DNA of 64,000 nucleotides from Tetraselmis striata (taxonomy: Eukaryota; Chlorophyta; Chlorodendrophyceae; Chlorodendrales; Chlorodendraceae), in contig VCJN01003120.1 in assembly GCA_006384855.1 (NCBI GenBank), positions 62,001 to 126,000 on the forward strand, in the 5' to 3' direction. Position 1 is the stretch's first letter. The number at the start of each line of letters is the position of its first letter. The translations under genes were made by a program, and so were the position numbers. The notes under the pieces are model-generated. The model was given only the letters and a program-made list of their open reading frames with translations, had not been told where the DNA came from and did no database searches. Positions 22,056 to 31,936 of the stretch are shown piece after piece.

Positions 22056-24860
22056 TATATCATACGGCATATTATATATAATGGTATATATCAACAGCGT
22101 ATCGTGTCGTCGCGCGGTGCAAATATGGCATGCTACTCTGCTTATGGGGTACTCGTATAAGTCTGATCAGATGCTGACTACCGATGCTGACCTATTTCTG
22201 CGGAGTGATAGACGAGGTCTATGGGCTTATGGCTTGCATCCAAGCCCGATAATTAGTGGTCACCACCCTCACCCTGTCAAGACAGTTTTTCCTTTTTCTC
22301 CCGAGACGCTACGACAACTATACTTTTAATGAAAAATATTACTTGAGGCGTATGAATAGAGGGATTATAGGTGCGCCGGCCTGCTTAGACGCGTCGAGTG
22401 TCTCCGTGTACCGAAAACAGGGCAGCTACACAGGGAATCCGACAATCGGATCCCCCCCCCCCCCCCCCCCCGGGGCCACCGTGGCGGAGGAGCTACTTTA
22501 TGACAAGGGGGGTAAGGGAGCAGCCAGCTCGGTGGTTTGAGCTGGTCTGCGCGCCATACCTGCAGCTTTGCCAGCATCGGCTGCCCTTGGCCGTCCAGGA
22601 AGGCGGCGACCAGCGGGTCCGCGCGCATGGCCGCCAGCAGCACGCCCTGCGTGAGGCCCGCTTCCGTTGGCGTCTCGTGCAGCAGGCGCTCGTAGATGCT
22701 GAGGATGGCGGCGCTGGCCTCGTCGGCCTCCGCCATGCTGCCCGGCTCCTGGCCGTCGGCCTCGCCTGGGCGCCACGCAGGCAGTGGCGGGGGCTCATGG
22801 GGGCAGTGGGGGATGGGCCATGGGACAAGTGCCGGATGAGGTGGAGGGAGCCGGGAAGTGTGGCGGCTGAGCGGCGCCCTCACCCGCCGGCTGAGCCACC
22901 TCGCCGGCCGCAGGCTCCTCCAGCCGCTCCGCCTGCGCCGCCTGCAGATCGCGCATGAGCTCCTCCGCCGCGGCGTCCATCGCGCCCGCGTCGCCCCCAT
23001 CCTGCGCCGACTCCCAGCCGACGGCGTCGCCGCCGGCGACCGCCAGCACTGCCGCCTCCTCGGCCGCGCGCCGCCGCTCGCTGCGCACAGCACCCAGGTC
23101 GTCAGGCCAGGGCGGCCGGCATTCATGACACCGGGCATCACGCTGCCTACTCGATCTTTTACCCTGGGCCATACTTACCTCTCCGGGTCCTCCTCAAACT
23201 TGGCCAGCAGTGCATCCTTCCCTGGCACCAGGCTCTCCTGCGCGCTAAGTTCCGCCTCGGGAGCAGCTTCCTTGCCACCCGCCGCCTCAGCAGCAGCGGC
23301 GGCGGCGGCCGCAGCAACGCCCTCCGCGCCGTTGCCGCCCTCCTCCTCCTCCTCCTTCACCTCCTCGCCCTCCGCAAACACGGCAGCCGCTTCCGGCATG
23401 GACACGGCATGCGCCAGCCCGTCCGCCGGCGAGCCTCCCGCCGCGTCAGCAGTGGCGTCAACCGCCTCTTCCCGGGCAGCTCCTCCCCCGTGTGCCACCG
23501 CCGAGGCTGCCGGCGCGTCTTCTTCGCCCTGTCCTGCCTCAGCAGCGGCTCCGCTCGGTGCCGCCAGCGCTCCCTCCCCCTCCGCCGTCTCTGCTTGCGC
23601 CCTCTCTTCGCCCGGGGGCGCCATGTCCTCCGCTGCGCCCTCTGCGGAGGCAGACGCCTCTGCCTCGGCCTCAGCTGGGGGCAGCGGGGCATCGCTTGGT
23701 GGAGCGCCTGCCTCCGCCTCCGCTCCAGCTTCTCGTGCTGCCTCAGGGAGAGGTTCCTCAGCCCCATCCTCATCCTCAGCCTCAGCCTCATCCTCATTCT
23801 CTGCCGCAGCCTCATCCTCACGCTCAACCTCAGCCTCATCCTCATTCTCTGCCTCAGGTTCATCCTCAGCCTCAGCCTCCTTATCAGTCGCAGCCACAGC
23901 CGCAGCCTCACCCTCACCCTCACCCTCACCCGCAGCCTCATCCTCACCCTCAGCCTCAGCCTCATCCTCGTTCTCAGCCTCATCCTCAGCCTCAGCCTCA
24001 TTATCAGCCGCAGCCTTAGTCGCAGCCACAGCCGCAGCCTCATCCTCATCAGCAGCCTCATCCTCATTCTCTGCCTCAGGTTCATCCTCAGCCTCAGCCT
24101 CATTATCAGCCGCAGCCTTAGCCGCAGCCACAGCTGCAGCCTCATCCTCATCCTGAGCCTCATCCTCATTCTCAACCTCAGCCTCAGCTTCAGCCGCAGC
24201 CTCATCTACTGCCTCTACCTCTGCAGCGGTGGCAGCCTCGGCCGAAGGATCTTCTGTGGGTGGAGCAGCTGGCTGCACATCGCGCTCCGCCTCAGGAAGG
24301 GGGGCACCATGGTCTTGCCCCTCTTCCGGTGCAGGCGGGATGCTGGCTGGCGCTGACAGCGTCGGTGGGGGTGTCACATCCCTGCGCGCACGTTGTGCAT
24401 TTGGGTTGTTAGGCACACGGTATGAGTGGGTAGGGGAGGGGGAAGCCCGCGCACTCAAGAGTGCAGTGCAGGCTGGGGGGGGATAGAGCCATGGAAAGCT
24501 GGCCAACAGAGGTGTGTGGGCAAGACTTGTTTGGGCGCACATGGAAAAGCTCATGTCGGCATCACCCAGCGCCTGCTTGGCCAGCTGCTCCAGCTCATCC
24601 AACGAATCGGACGACTTCTCTTCGGGACGCTGCGGCGGCGGATGCGGCGGGGGCGCCGGCTCGGCCTGCGGCGGCGGCGCCTCAGGCGTGTTTGTTGTGC
24701 GCGTTGGCTTGGGGGAAAACTCGGAGAGGCCGCTGTGGTCGAGGTCGCCGCTCATGTCCCCGATGACGGCCTTCAAGTTGGCGCCCACCGCGTCCAGGTC
24801 GTCCCAGGTGGTGCCACCCGGGCCCTCATCTGCGGGGAAGCCGCCCGATGTGTCCTCCAT
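5593..24860 (-). CDS. Giant Kelch-C2-filamin repeat protein, 22 exons
   Basis: Exons (minus): 24860-24541, 24381-23179, 23080-22884, 22765-22560, 21489-21291, 20718-20634, 20283-20079, 19271-19038, 18407-18275, 17269-16947, 16406-15681, 14924-14388, 13825-12473, 11100-9807, 9311-9224, 9174-8951, 8735-8571, 7864-7547, 7306-7124, 6482-6309, 6120-5989, 5823-5593. All junctions are GT-AG and all phases agree, giving about 2,842 residues once one surplus base near 10840 is discounted. Order: acidic Glu/Ala-rich N-terminus (1-508), helical segments (509-1035), C2-like (1036-1277), Kelch (mainly 1278-1635), about eight filamin Ig repeats (1636-2603), charged helical tail (2604-2842). Kelch continuity across exons 12/13 and filamin continuity across 13/14 support one gene. 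No signal peptide is seen, so a cytoplasmic scaffold, perhaps cytoskeletal or ciliary, is the likely role; this is inference. Exon 8 has an alternative acceptor at 19196. Confidence 0.8.
6904..6938. repeat. Degenerate CCCTAAA telomere-like motifs
   Basis: Several ACCCTAAA/ACCTTAAAACCCTAAG units sit in the intron between exons 19 and 20. They match the plant-type telomere word but are too short and irregular to be a telomere. Confidence 0.4.
8156..8350. repeat. ATCT/ATCA tetranucleotide microsatellite
   Basis: An intron-17 microsatellite of mixed ATCT and ATCA/ATCC units, with a pure ATCT run at about 8274-8317. The small open frame through it (YLSIYLSIYL-type) is a repeat artefact. Confidence 0.9.
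9580..9720. repeat. Dispersed repeat, copy A (shared with 54140-54280)
   Basis: Intron-14 sequence running from CCTGCCAGAGG through an ATAGGTGGCACGCAAGATT block to a GGTACCCAT block, in the same order and spacing as at 54140-54280. Copies differ by many substitutions. Confidence 0.45.
11291..12337. mobile_element. TIR-flanked element inside intron 13 of the giant gene
   Basis: Near-perfect inverted repeats of about 47 bp (11291-11338 and 12291-12337, both starting AGAGGCATATCATACGGACA on the appropriate strand) bound a 1.05-kb segment lying between the splice sites of intron 13 (11101-12472). The word TCATCAGATA or its complement recurs inside (about 11317, 11448, 12145, 12226, 12303), like transposase-binding subterminal repeats. 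A perfect 30-bp stem sits near the right end. The longest internal frame (minus, 12227-11340) has no catalytic motif I can name, so this looks like a non-autonomous DNA transposon. No clear target-site duplication was seen. Confidence 0.6.
12141..12236. repeat. Near-perfect hairpin within the intron-13 element
   Basis: Positions 12155-12184 pair perfectly with 12187-12216 around a two-base centre, and 12141-12154 pair with 12223-12236 after a six-base bulge (12217-12222). The outer arms contain TATCTGATGAC, the same word as the element termini. Confidence 0.9.
13291..14924 (-). other. Kelch repeat block of the giant protein
   Basis: Exon 12 and the first part of exon 13 encode about five Kelch units. 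Diagnostic pieces are the glycine pairs with following aromatic and tryptophan: VFSFGGR, AVLLGGTDGTAVFDDVHLLD...W, LVFGGEAADGALLNDVALLE...W, FVFGGR...NDLWSL, LLLSGGWVGG...DVWLVDL. The unit starting LLNDVALLEVLP is completed only after the exon 12/13 junction by VRWSKPGLEAPDGTPLGR, which fixes that splice. Kelch units form beta-propellers that bind other proteins, including actin in several families. Confidence 0.75.
15681..16406 (-). other. C2-like domain exon of the giant protein
   Basis: Exon 11 (residues 1036-1277) encodes alternating beta-type segments ending in FPLAQFLSGELSDFQGEWV, followed by GKPIGRAQ|VSV across the next intron. The pattern (a late A.F.L..F..G...W..L element followed by G.-.-v.V) is that of the last strands of C2 domains, which bind membranes or proteins. 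A basic Lys/Arg/Gly-rich insert (DGKPEKGKKRGKAGKAE) interrupts the middle. The fold call is tentative; no complete set of calcium-binding aspartates is visible. Confidence 0.4.
17397..17775. repeat. Intronic repeat family B, copy 1
   Basis: Shares with 19567-19945 the blocks TATCCCGGCACCTGCTGGT, ATTCGGAGGT(C/T)GTG(T/G)TACAG and TTGCG(G/A)A(C/A)AATTG in the same order. It lies in intron 9 of the giant gene. Confidence 0.55.
17890..18035. repeat. Intronic repeat family A, copy
   Basis: Related to 20425-20590 and 20950-21085: ACCGTACCATT, then TTTTGCAG, then (C/T)GTG(C/T)G(A/G)(T/C)ATTCG, then a T-rich CTTTTCTCTC-type end. Confidence 0.4.
19567..19945. repeat. Intronic repeat family B, copy 2
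   Basis: Diverged copy of 17397-17775 in intron 7 of the same gene, in the same orientation. Confidence 0.55.
20425..20590. repeat. Intronic repeat family A, copy
   Basis: Contains ACCGTACCATTCAATTGGG, TATTGTTTTGCAGC, TGCGGTATTCGAGGTGTAT and TTTCCAGATAAACAT. It lies in intron 6. Confidence 0.45.
20950..21085. repeat. Intronic repeat family A, copy
   Basis: Same order of blocks as 20425-20590: ACCGTACAATTAAA, AATTGTTTTGCACC, GCGATGTATTCGTG and CTCTATTTAATAGTTTTCTC. It lies in intron 5. Confidence 0.45.
21979..22051. repeat. AT dinucleotide repeat
   Basis: About 70 bases of almost pure AT in intron 4 of the giant gene, self-complementary and therefore cruciform-prone. Confidence 0.95.
23179..24860 (-). 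other. Acidic repetitive N-terminal region of the giant protein
   Basis: Exons 1-2 encode residues 1-508. After a start reading MEDTSGGFPADEGPGG come a Pro-rich stretch and then a long run of short Glu/Asp/Ala units (EAEAEDEPEAENEDEA-type) at about 23760-24200, which on the DNA is a CTCAGCCTCATC-type minisatellite. The strong negative charge suggests a flexible, possibly calcium- or basic-protein-binding tail. The complementary strand is also open and encodes a Ser/Ala-rich frame, which I treat as a by-product of the repeat. The exon 2 donor is an ideal AG|GTAAGT at 23178. Confidence 0.65.
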
Positions 24861-26312
24861 GGCGCCCTGATGACAGCCGGTATAGTCTCAGCAAGTTTGG
24901 GCGGCTGACATGCACGTGCCCCAGACGCATCCACCGTACAGCCCTGCAGCGGCAAGCAGAGCGCTGGCTTAACGACGGGGCCGTGTAAGTATCTACCCAA
25001 GCGCTTTCCAAATGCCTCCCTTCCCTATGCCAGTCATGTGCCGTCCAATCTCTCTGCCTCACCAAGCCAGGCTGGCAAGCCTTCACTTTTCATTCCTCAC
25101 AAAATATTGCGATACACCTGCAGCCACGCGTACTTTGGCCGTTTCGTCCCCCCCCCCCCCCCCCGGGGGTCCGGCCCCCTTCTTGGAACCATCCCCTATT
25201 CCACTCTTGGCGCGCGCGATGCCCCCTCGGGTGACCGCGCCACTCACCTGCGGCGACCGCTGTTCCACCCGCGCGCGGCCAAAACTCCGGGATTTCAAGC
25301 CAGGTGACTAGCTGGGCGGGCGCGAGTGACAGGTGCCCTGCAGCAGGCAGCCGCGCTGTCGGCGACTGTTGTCGGTGCTGCCGGCCGCGGCGCGGCATGT
25401 CCCGCGGCATGCCCCGCCAGGCCGCGCGCGTCCGCGACGACGGCGCGCTCTCCTGCGCGTTCGAATTGGGCGGGGTGCGCAGGTGCGATTAATTGCGGCC
25501 AATCGGAAGCGGTTTTGCGGTTCGGGTGGCGGCGAATATTGCGAATTTATTCAATATTGAAATTGAAAATTTGTTACGTCTTTATTCTTGCGAGTCGTAT
25601 TCCAAGTACTAGTCGCTATTAACGATTATTGCGGATGTAGTGATACACTATCGTGTAAGGATACCTTATCATCCGTTCTGCCCTGCTGATATGGCCTGCC
25701 GGCTGCCTGACTCGAGGGCTGAGTGCACCGCGCCGGCGGTCCGCCGCCAGACGAGGAGATAATATTAGACGGATTCACGGCGGATGATGCTTGTAGCGAC
25801 TATATGTAGAAATTTCCGTTCTGCCGCTAAATAAATCCTTAGTCGCTATTTATCCTCGTCAATACTACGGTACGGCGGTCATGAGCAGGTGCTCATCGCA
25901 TCAGGCGCACAGGCGTGCTGAGGTGCGCACAGACTGCCTGTACAGGGCGCGCGGTGGCAGCGTCATATAAACCATGTAGCCGTCAAACCATTAGTCGCTA
26001 AATCATCGAAAATAACCATGAAATAAGTAGACGAGACAGGAACGATTGTAGTTTCTGTGTCCTACTTTCCATATAGCGGCCATACATATAGCGCGGTGGT
26101 CGCTAGTAAAATTGATGCGAGCGACTGAGCGATGCCGCAGATGAGCGTGCTGTGTGATGTGGGGCTCCGCGTCCGCCGTCGCGGCCCGACAATCACCTTG
26201 CGCCCGCCTTACACTGCTGCACTCAACGCCCACCCACGTCGCCGTCCGTGCACAGCTGGCGGATTGAAGGAGTCTCAAACAGGGCTGGGGCGCTAGTTAT
26301 AGAAAGGGGAGC
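24861..26312. promoter_or_regulatory. Divergent intergenic region (giant gene / BAG gene)
   Basis: 1.45 kb between two start codons that face away from each other, so both promoters should lie here. No TATA box can be placed with confidence. It contains a poly-C run at about 25150-25164, a very GC-rich stretch at 25230-25470, and then AT-richer DNA with TAGTCGCTA/TAGCGACTA words at about 25609, 25793, 25841 and 25990, suggesting an inserted repeat element at about 25600-26000. Confidence 0.45.
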
Positions 26313-29300
26313 ATGGGTTCGCTGGAGCTGCGCTGCTACTACAAGACGTCCGAGCACCGGGTGAAGGTGCCCGCGGACAGCTCCTTTGCGGACGTCAAGG
26401 TGCAGTATTTTATGCCTCTTCGCAGCGACCAATGAATCTCGTGAAAGCCAGCCCAGCACTTTCCTGGGCGACGGCCAGCCTGCTGAGCAGCGCTTGGCAA
26501 TCGCTTGAGCCTCCGTATCCAAGGCTAGAGCTACTGTGCCAACAGGGCTCCGCCGCCGGGGCACTCAGTAGGCACCGCAGCATCGAGGCCTTCGCCGCCG
26601 ATCCGCCGCGCGGGCCGCGTTTCCGCTTCTTCCATCTCGTACCAGGTACCATACCCAAAGTCACCGGTCATTGCGCGGAGTGCCTTTATTGAACGAGTTG
26701 TATTAAGGAGTTTATCTTTACTGTAAATTATTCGCACGAGTACCCGTACTGTAACCCGTACATGTACAGTACTTTTCGTAGACTACTTACTACTCGAGTA
26801 GGAAGGCTCGTCTGAAACAGCGCACGCGCGGGCGGCCTCCCGCCTTCTGATAACCATTTAATTGTTTTTACTTTTTCCTACTGTTGTACAGTACCTGTAG
26901 TTGTTAACGTTGTCGCTTGTTGTCGCTTGACCGGGCCGTCGCATGTCAGTGCCTGCTCGCGGGCCCAATGGCAGCCCCCTCGCCCATACCGGACGGTGTC
27001 TCTCAACCCAGACCTCCTGGCCAGAATAATTCGAAGGAAGGGGAGGGGGGGACTGCTGCGCTCGCCATCGTGCTGCCGGAATGCACCGAGTTGGCCGAAA
27101 CGCGGGCCGCCTTCCTCGTTAGAAGTAGTTGCCATTTTTAATTAATGGCCTATAATGGCCCCTGTTCGAAAAAAAGCCCTACTTGTTCCTTTTAATATTT
27201 CCTTCCACCAGTAGTTGTTTTGCGCTGTCAGTTGACCAGGTCGTCGCTTGTCCTTACCTGCTCGGCCCAATGGCAGCCCCCCTCGCCCATACCAGACGGT
27301 GTTTCTCGACCTCCCCCCCCCCCTGCTGCGCTCGCCGTCGTGCCGGGATGCGCGAATGAATGAATGAACGAATGAACTTTAATTCTATTTTTATTTAATT
27401 AAAAAAAAACATGAATGCCGAGAATGCGCCGCGCGAGGTGGCCGTCTCCCCCCCGCCCCCTTCCATCACCGCCCGTCAACCTTGTCAGAGGTAAGCCACA
27501 ATCATCATCACCACCATCATGCCACACACACAGCCAACCCCCAGTATTGTTCTGATTCATTTGCAGTGACAGCGATTGGGAACCTACCGAATGCCGAGTG
27601 ACACATCCATGTCTTTATGCACGTTGGAGGAGCGCCACAAGGGCGATTATACATACATCTGGTCTTGTTAAGTCACTCGCAGACACGAGAAACAGCCAAT
27701 GCCAGCAAGTGTTCAATATCTAGGCGCTCATGCCACGGGCACTGTGCGGCCCGGTGGTGCTCCGTGGCCGCCCGCCCTGCACGCGCTGCGTGCCGCCAGC
27801 AGAGCGCCAGCCAGGGCGCGCCGTCATGCGGGGGCGGGACTGACGCACGTGTGTCCGTGGTGAACGGCAGGTTAAGGTCAGCAAGGCGGCGGGGTTGCTG
27901 CCGGACGACTTCAAGCTGCTGTGCGTCCCTGCTCCCCCCCCCCCTGTGACGAACCACCCCAACCTGGCGCTCGTTCCCCGCCGCCCCGCTGCTCCGCCAG
28001 CGCCGACTGGCGCCAACCCAATGCTTGGCGCCGCCGCCGTGCCGCCGATCCATCGCGCAGTGCACGGCCCGGGGGGGGGGGGGGGGGGAGGTGACGGCGC
28101 TGAGGCGGCGCGGGCGTGCTGGCCCGCAGGTACAGGGGGAAGGAGCGCGCGGACAACGATGCCATCTACGCGGCCGGCGTGAAGGACGGTGAGCTGCCCA
28201 CCACCGCACGCAGCAGTGCGCGACTGCGGGTGCCGACAGCGTATTCAGGGGGGGCTGCCCTGCCTGTCAGAGAATGGATGGATCGATGATGGCGAAACTG
28301 CCGTCACGGCCTTCGGGACGGTAGCGAATGTCCTTAGCGCAGCCTTCTGCCCTGCCCGATTTGGAGGCTTGTGGTTTGGGTTCCTACCGGCGCCATTGTA
28401 TTATTGTTGTCGTAAAACTACGAGTACTATAAGCCGAACATCGTCGTGTACGCTGAGGGTCGTACATATGGAGGGTCGTATATATGTGGATGAAATGACA
28501 GTTTCCTAAGGTCTACGACGACGACTGCAAAAAATTCGTCATGATTAGTATCCTGCTGTCACCGTCCTTGTATTACCTTCATACCCTTATATACGCCTCT
28601 TTATACGTGCTGGACCGTGCCCTCTTCATACCCTTTAGCAACTTCCAGGCCTCCGAGCTGGGCGCGTTTAACCACACCATAGTGCAATACCCGGGTACCC
28701 TGGTGGCAAACAGACGATCTGAGAGCACGACAAACTGCATCCTGTCTTACGAGGTTCGGAGGGGAGTCAGGAGGGGAGCCGGGGGGGGTGGGGTGGGGGG
28801 GGGGGGGGAGGGGGAGCAAGGGCCGCATCCACCCCCTCCAAACCCTGGCGTGATATGCTTGCTCTCTCCCCATCCCCCCCCCCCCCCCCCCCTTGTCTGG
28901 CCCTCATTGACCCGTCTGGCCAGGCTCCAAGCTGCACCTTGCGGAGACGGAGGCGTTTCGGCAGCGGCGCGGCGCGGAGCTGGCAGCGGCGGACGCGGTG
29001 CCGACAGGGGCAGCGGCGGGCGTGAGTGCAGGCGCCCCAGCACCGGCGCCATCCGCACCGGCGGCGGCGGCGGGCGACACAGACCTGGCGTGTGTTGAGG
29101 CCATGAACGCGGAGGTGGACCCGCTGGAGCAGCAGGTACGGGTGCGCGGTGGTGGAGCGGCGGCTCGCCGGGGCATGTGACGGCGGAGGGCGGTGAGCAG
29201 TGAGGTGAGAGAGGAAGAAGACCGAGCAGAGGGGGAGGGGGGCTGAGGGTTGGGCTGGCGCCGTCTGCAGGTGAAGGAGCTAGAGGACGCGGTAGCACAG

Positions 29301-30472
29301 GGACGGCAGCTGGCAGGTGCGGTGCGCGCCCCATTGCCTGCGCCAACCCCCTCCCCCCCCCTTTCCTTCTCCTCCCCTTGTCAAGGGTCTTCACACAAGA
29401 ACTGGCGCCCCATATGTTTCTCCCCCTTGGGTCTGGTGTTAGCGTGCTATGGGTCTTTACTGTTTGAAATCGAATATAACACCGGGCTGAATGGGCACGT
29501 CTCGCTGGCGACTCTGAAGGCATGGCACCAACACCGCGCTGCGCCCCCCCCCCCCCCCCCCTCACACACCACCACCACGCAGAGGAGCCCCAGAAGAAGA
29601 AGCACAAGATGGCGATGGAGCTGCTTACGCGGCAGCTGCTCAAACTGGACCAGTTTGAGTGCACAGGTGAGCCGGGCGGCGCTGCGTGCGCGGGAGGGAG
29701 TGCCGCCGCCATGCCGCCGGCGGAGCGATCCCTGTCCGTGGGTCGGTGTTACCGGCAGATGAGGTCAATTCATCATACGCGGAGGCGCACGAAGTGTCGC
29801 GCTTGATCTACCAATATGTGTGCGCGGTCTGGCCAGCTAGGTTTTGAGACCTAACTCCATGAACCATGAAACCCTAAAACACGAACCCTAAAACCCTGAA
29901 ACCCGTATGTATCCCGTGACCCCCTTTCGGGTTTGCCGATGTACCATGTGCCGATGTGTCCGACGCCGCTTTTGAAGAAGGAAAGTCAACGTGTCATCGG
30001 GAACAATGCATCGGAATAAACCACGAATACGGCACGGAATCCCGGATGCGATACTGCAACATTTCGTTGTTTCTGCGACCCGCAAACACGGGTCACAGTT
30101 ACTCCGGCACATGACCGGACAGCCCGCGCCATGAGTTTATGGAGCCGGAGTGGATTGAGCGCTTGCGAGGTTGGCCGAGGCCGCCAAGCCACACGTGTGC
30201 TTGTGTGTGGCGTCATGCTGAGAGCGGTTAGGGACCGCCGTCCCTCGAGGGACCGCCCCCGGGAAGATGCGGGCTGGTCAAGGGGCGGTGCGAGCAGCGG
30301 CCGGTGCGTGCGCAGCTGCCGGCATGCGGCTGCCGGCGGGAGGCAGCTGAGCAGTTGCGCTCCCCCCCTTGTCCCCCTTCTTGCAGGCGACGCCCGGCAG
30401 CGGCGCAAGCAGGTGATTAACCGGGTCAACGCGCTGTGCGAGAAGCTGGAGAAGATGCCCAGCAGCACTTGA
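26313..30472 (+). CDS. Ubiquitin-like/BAG-domain co-chaperone, 7 exons
   Basis: Exons 26313-26399, 27871-27920, 28130-28188, 28924-29135, 29271-29316, 29583-29666 and 30387-30472 join in phase to 207 residues. Residues 1-75 form a ubiquitin-like domain (MGSLELRCYYKTSEHRVKVP, then LLPDDFKLLYRGKERADND, ending KDGSKLHLAE). An Ala/Pro-rich linker follows, and the C-terminal part is a BAG-type helical bundle (ACVEAMNAEVDPLEQQ, EDAVAQ, LLTRQLLKLDQFE, RRKQVINRVNALCEKLEKM). BAG proteins bind the HSP70 ATPase domain and act as nucleotide-exchange factors; the ubiquitin-like part links them to the proteasome. Length and order match BAG1-like proteins of plants and algae. The exon 2 donor is GTGCGT after CTGCT; joined to the leading G of exon 3 it restores LLYRG. 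Intron 1 (1.47 kb) is long and repeat-containing. Confidence 0.85.
29867..29903. repeat. Degenerate CCCTAAA telomere-like motifs
   Basis: GAAACCCTAAAAC and CGAACCCTAAAACCCTGAAA units in intron 6 of the BAG gene. Confidence 0.4.
30000..30110. repeat. Intronic repeat family A, reverse copy
   Basis: On the minus strand it reads CGGGTCGCAGAAACAAC, then GTTGCAGTA, then CCGTGCCGTATTCGTGGTTTATTCC, the same block order as the copies in the giant gene. It lies in intron 6 of the BAG gene. Confidence 0.4.
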
Positions 30473-31219
30473 TGCGCCGCGCGCCAGAGGGGGGGCAAGG
30501 CTCCGTCCCGGCGCGGGGCGCGAATCACTCCGAACACCGGTGCCTAGCCAACACGGGTACACGCTCCCCGAGATTTCCTGCTGGCTTGCCCATTTTAAGT
30601 GACTGGCGTGGAAAACAGGTGGGAGCATGGTGATTGATCCAACAGTGTTGGAAATTCCATCACTGGCCTTCAATTAGACATGCGGAATGCTTCCGCAATT
30701 TGCTTGATGACTGTTGTGACGGAGCGTCGCCTACCCCGGGCTTTCCGTACCTGGATCAACAAACCCTGGATGAATGAACCTACCCGGCTGTTGTAGAATT
30801 TATGATGCATGGGTTTCACCATTGCCAGTCCTGTCCTGGGGGCGAAAAAAAAGGTATGCACGTGCAAAGCCCCGAACAATCTGTGATGGTGACAAGCGGC
30901 GCAATTGTCTTTGTCTGGTATATACCTCGCAGCACATTCCCCTATGGCGACTAGCTAACACCTATGAACGACCCAGGTAACTAGGTAAGACCCGGGGCTG
31001 GTCGTGGTTGGTATTTCCCTTTGTTGGTATTGGCTTTGTTGGGGTAGCAGCGGGGCACCGTCAGCGACGCGCGTGCACGAGACACCAGGCGCAGCAGCAT
31101 CAACGCGTCTGCACCTACGCATTTGTTGGCTGGTTCATGGTAGCAGTAGCAGCAGCTATACTGCAATACGCTAGAAGTGGCATATATATGCGTATACATA
31201 TGTTTATATACACACACAC

Positions 31220-31220
<1 letters not shown>

Positions 31221-31250
<30 letters not shown>

Positions 31251-31253
31251 TGT
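31221..31253. repeat. TATG tetranucleotide microsatellite
   Basis: About eight TATG units, followed by TA-rich sequence. Confidence 0.9.
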
Positions 31254-31813
31254 TTATGGTTATGTATATTATATATATTATATATATATACAGTTCCCAG
31301 TATATATATATACGAGTACAGGTACGGGTAGCGACTATGTTCCTGATTGACCCGGTATCGGCAATGCAGTATTTCAACTGGCACGTTATTCTTGGGAATT
31401 TATGGAGATTCGTGCTGTGATGGCGGTATTTCTAAATTGCCGCCAAAACGCCAAATGGCAAAAATTCTTCCCAGAAATACTGCGCCATTCTATTTCCACG
31501 GGAATAGATATTTGATATTTCCAGAAATGTGTCGGTTTATTTCTGCGGGCAATCGCTATTTCCAGGTACATGCTGTTTTATTTCCGCCTTTTTTTTATCC
31601 GGGACAATTAGATGTCAGCTTGGGAAAAAATGGAGTCTTCCGCATTTGTTGGCTGGTTGATTGGCCTTCAGAGGCTGCGTCCTACGGGCGATGCGACAGC
31701 AGCCGTCCCTATGCGGCTTCGTGCAGCCAGTCCGTGAGAGAGCTGATCTGATTAGCTTGGAAAAAACGAACAGGAATCAAGTCGAAAGAAGTTTCGAATT
31801 GTTTGGATGGTTG

Positions 31814-31818
31814 TTACA
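31814..31818 (-). terminator. Candidate TGTAA polyadenylation signal
   Basis: TGTAA on the minus strand about 120 bases downstream of the acyl-CoA synthetase stop. TGTAA is the usual polyadenylation signal of green algae. A single five-base match is weak evidence. Confidence 0.3.
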
Positions 31819-31936
31819 TCCTAGGTAGGGTCTTAGGGGGGGGGGGGGGGGTAAGCTGCCATTATCCCTCGCCAGCATGGTACATGACGCCTTGGTGGGG
31901 CGATGTGCCGTGTGTGCCTTGGGGCGCGCGGCCACC

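Larger units (their letters stand above)
16947..22765 (-). other. Helical segments and first Kelch-like motif, exons 4-10
   Basis: These exons encode residues 574-1035. Exons 4-5 hold helix-loop segments (SAAILSIYERLLHETP; SLGQLCAAFHIDVTQLSD) and exon 10 contains EFRDGRVPESDMTDFLNALF; these have the rhythm of degenerate EF-hands but lack the full set of calcium-ligand residues. Exon 8 carries a Kelch-like unit (GGEYSLGDMHVLDLASLHW). No enzyme motif is visible. Introns here are unusually rich in dispersed repeats and poly-G runs. Confidence 0.5.
30473..31936. other. Convergent intergenic region (BAG / acyl-CoA synthetase)
   Basis: The two flanking genes point toward each other, so this is 3' flank on both sides. 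It contains a TATG microsatellite (31221-31253), AT-rich TATA runs to about 31315, and a poly-G run at about 31838-31851. No coding region is supported; the 134-codon plus frame at 31347-31751 has no recognisable domain. Confidence 0.5.

Noticed and set aside
22858-24156. 432-codon Ser/Ala-rich plus-strand frame
   Set aside because: Antisense by-product of the acidic repeat in exon 2 of the giant gene; no start context or domain.
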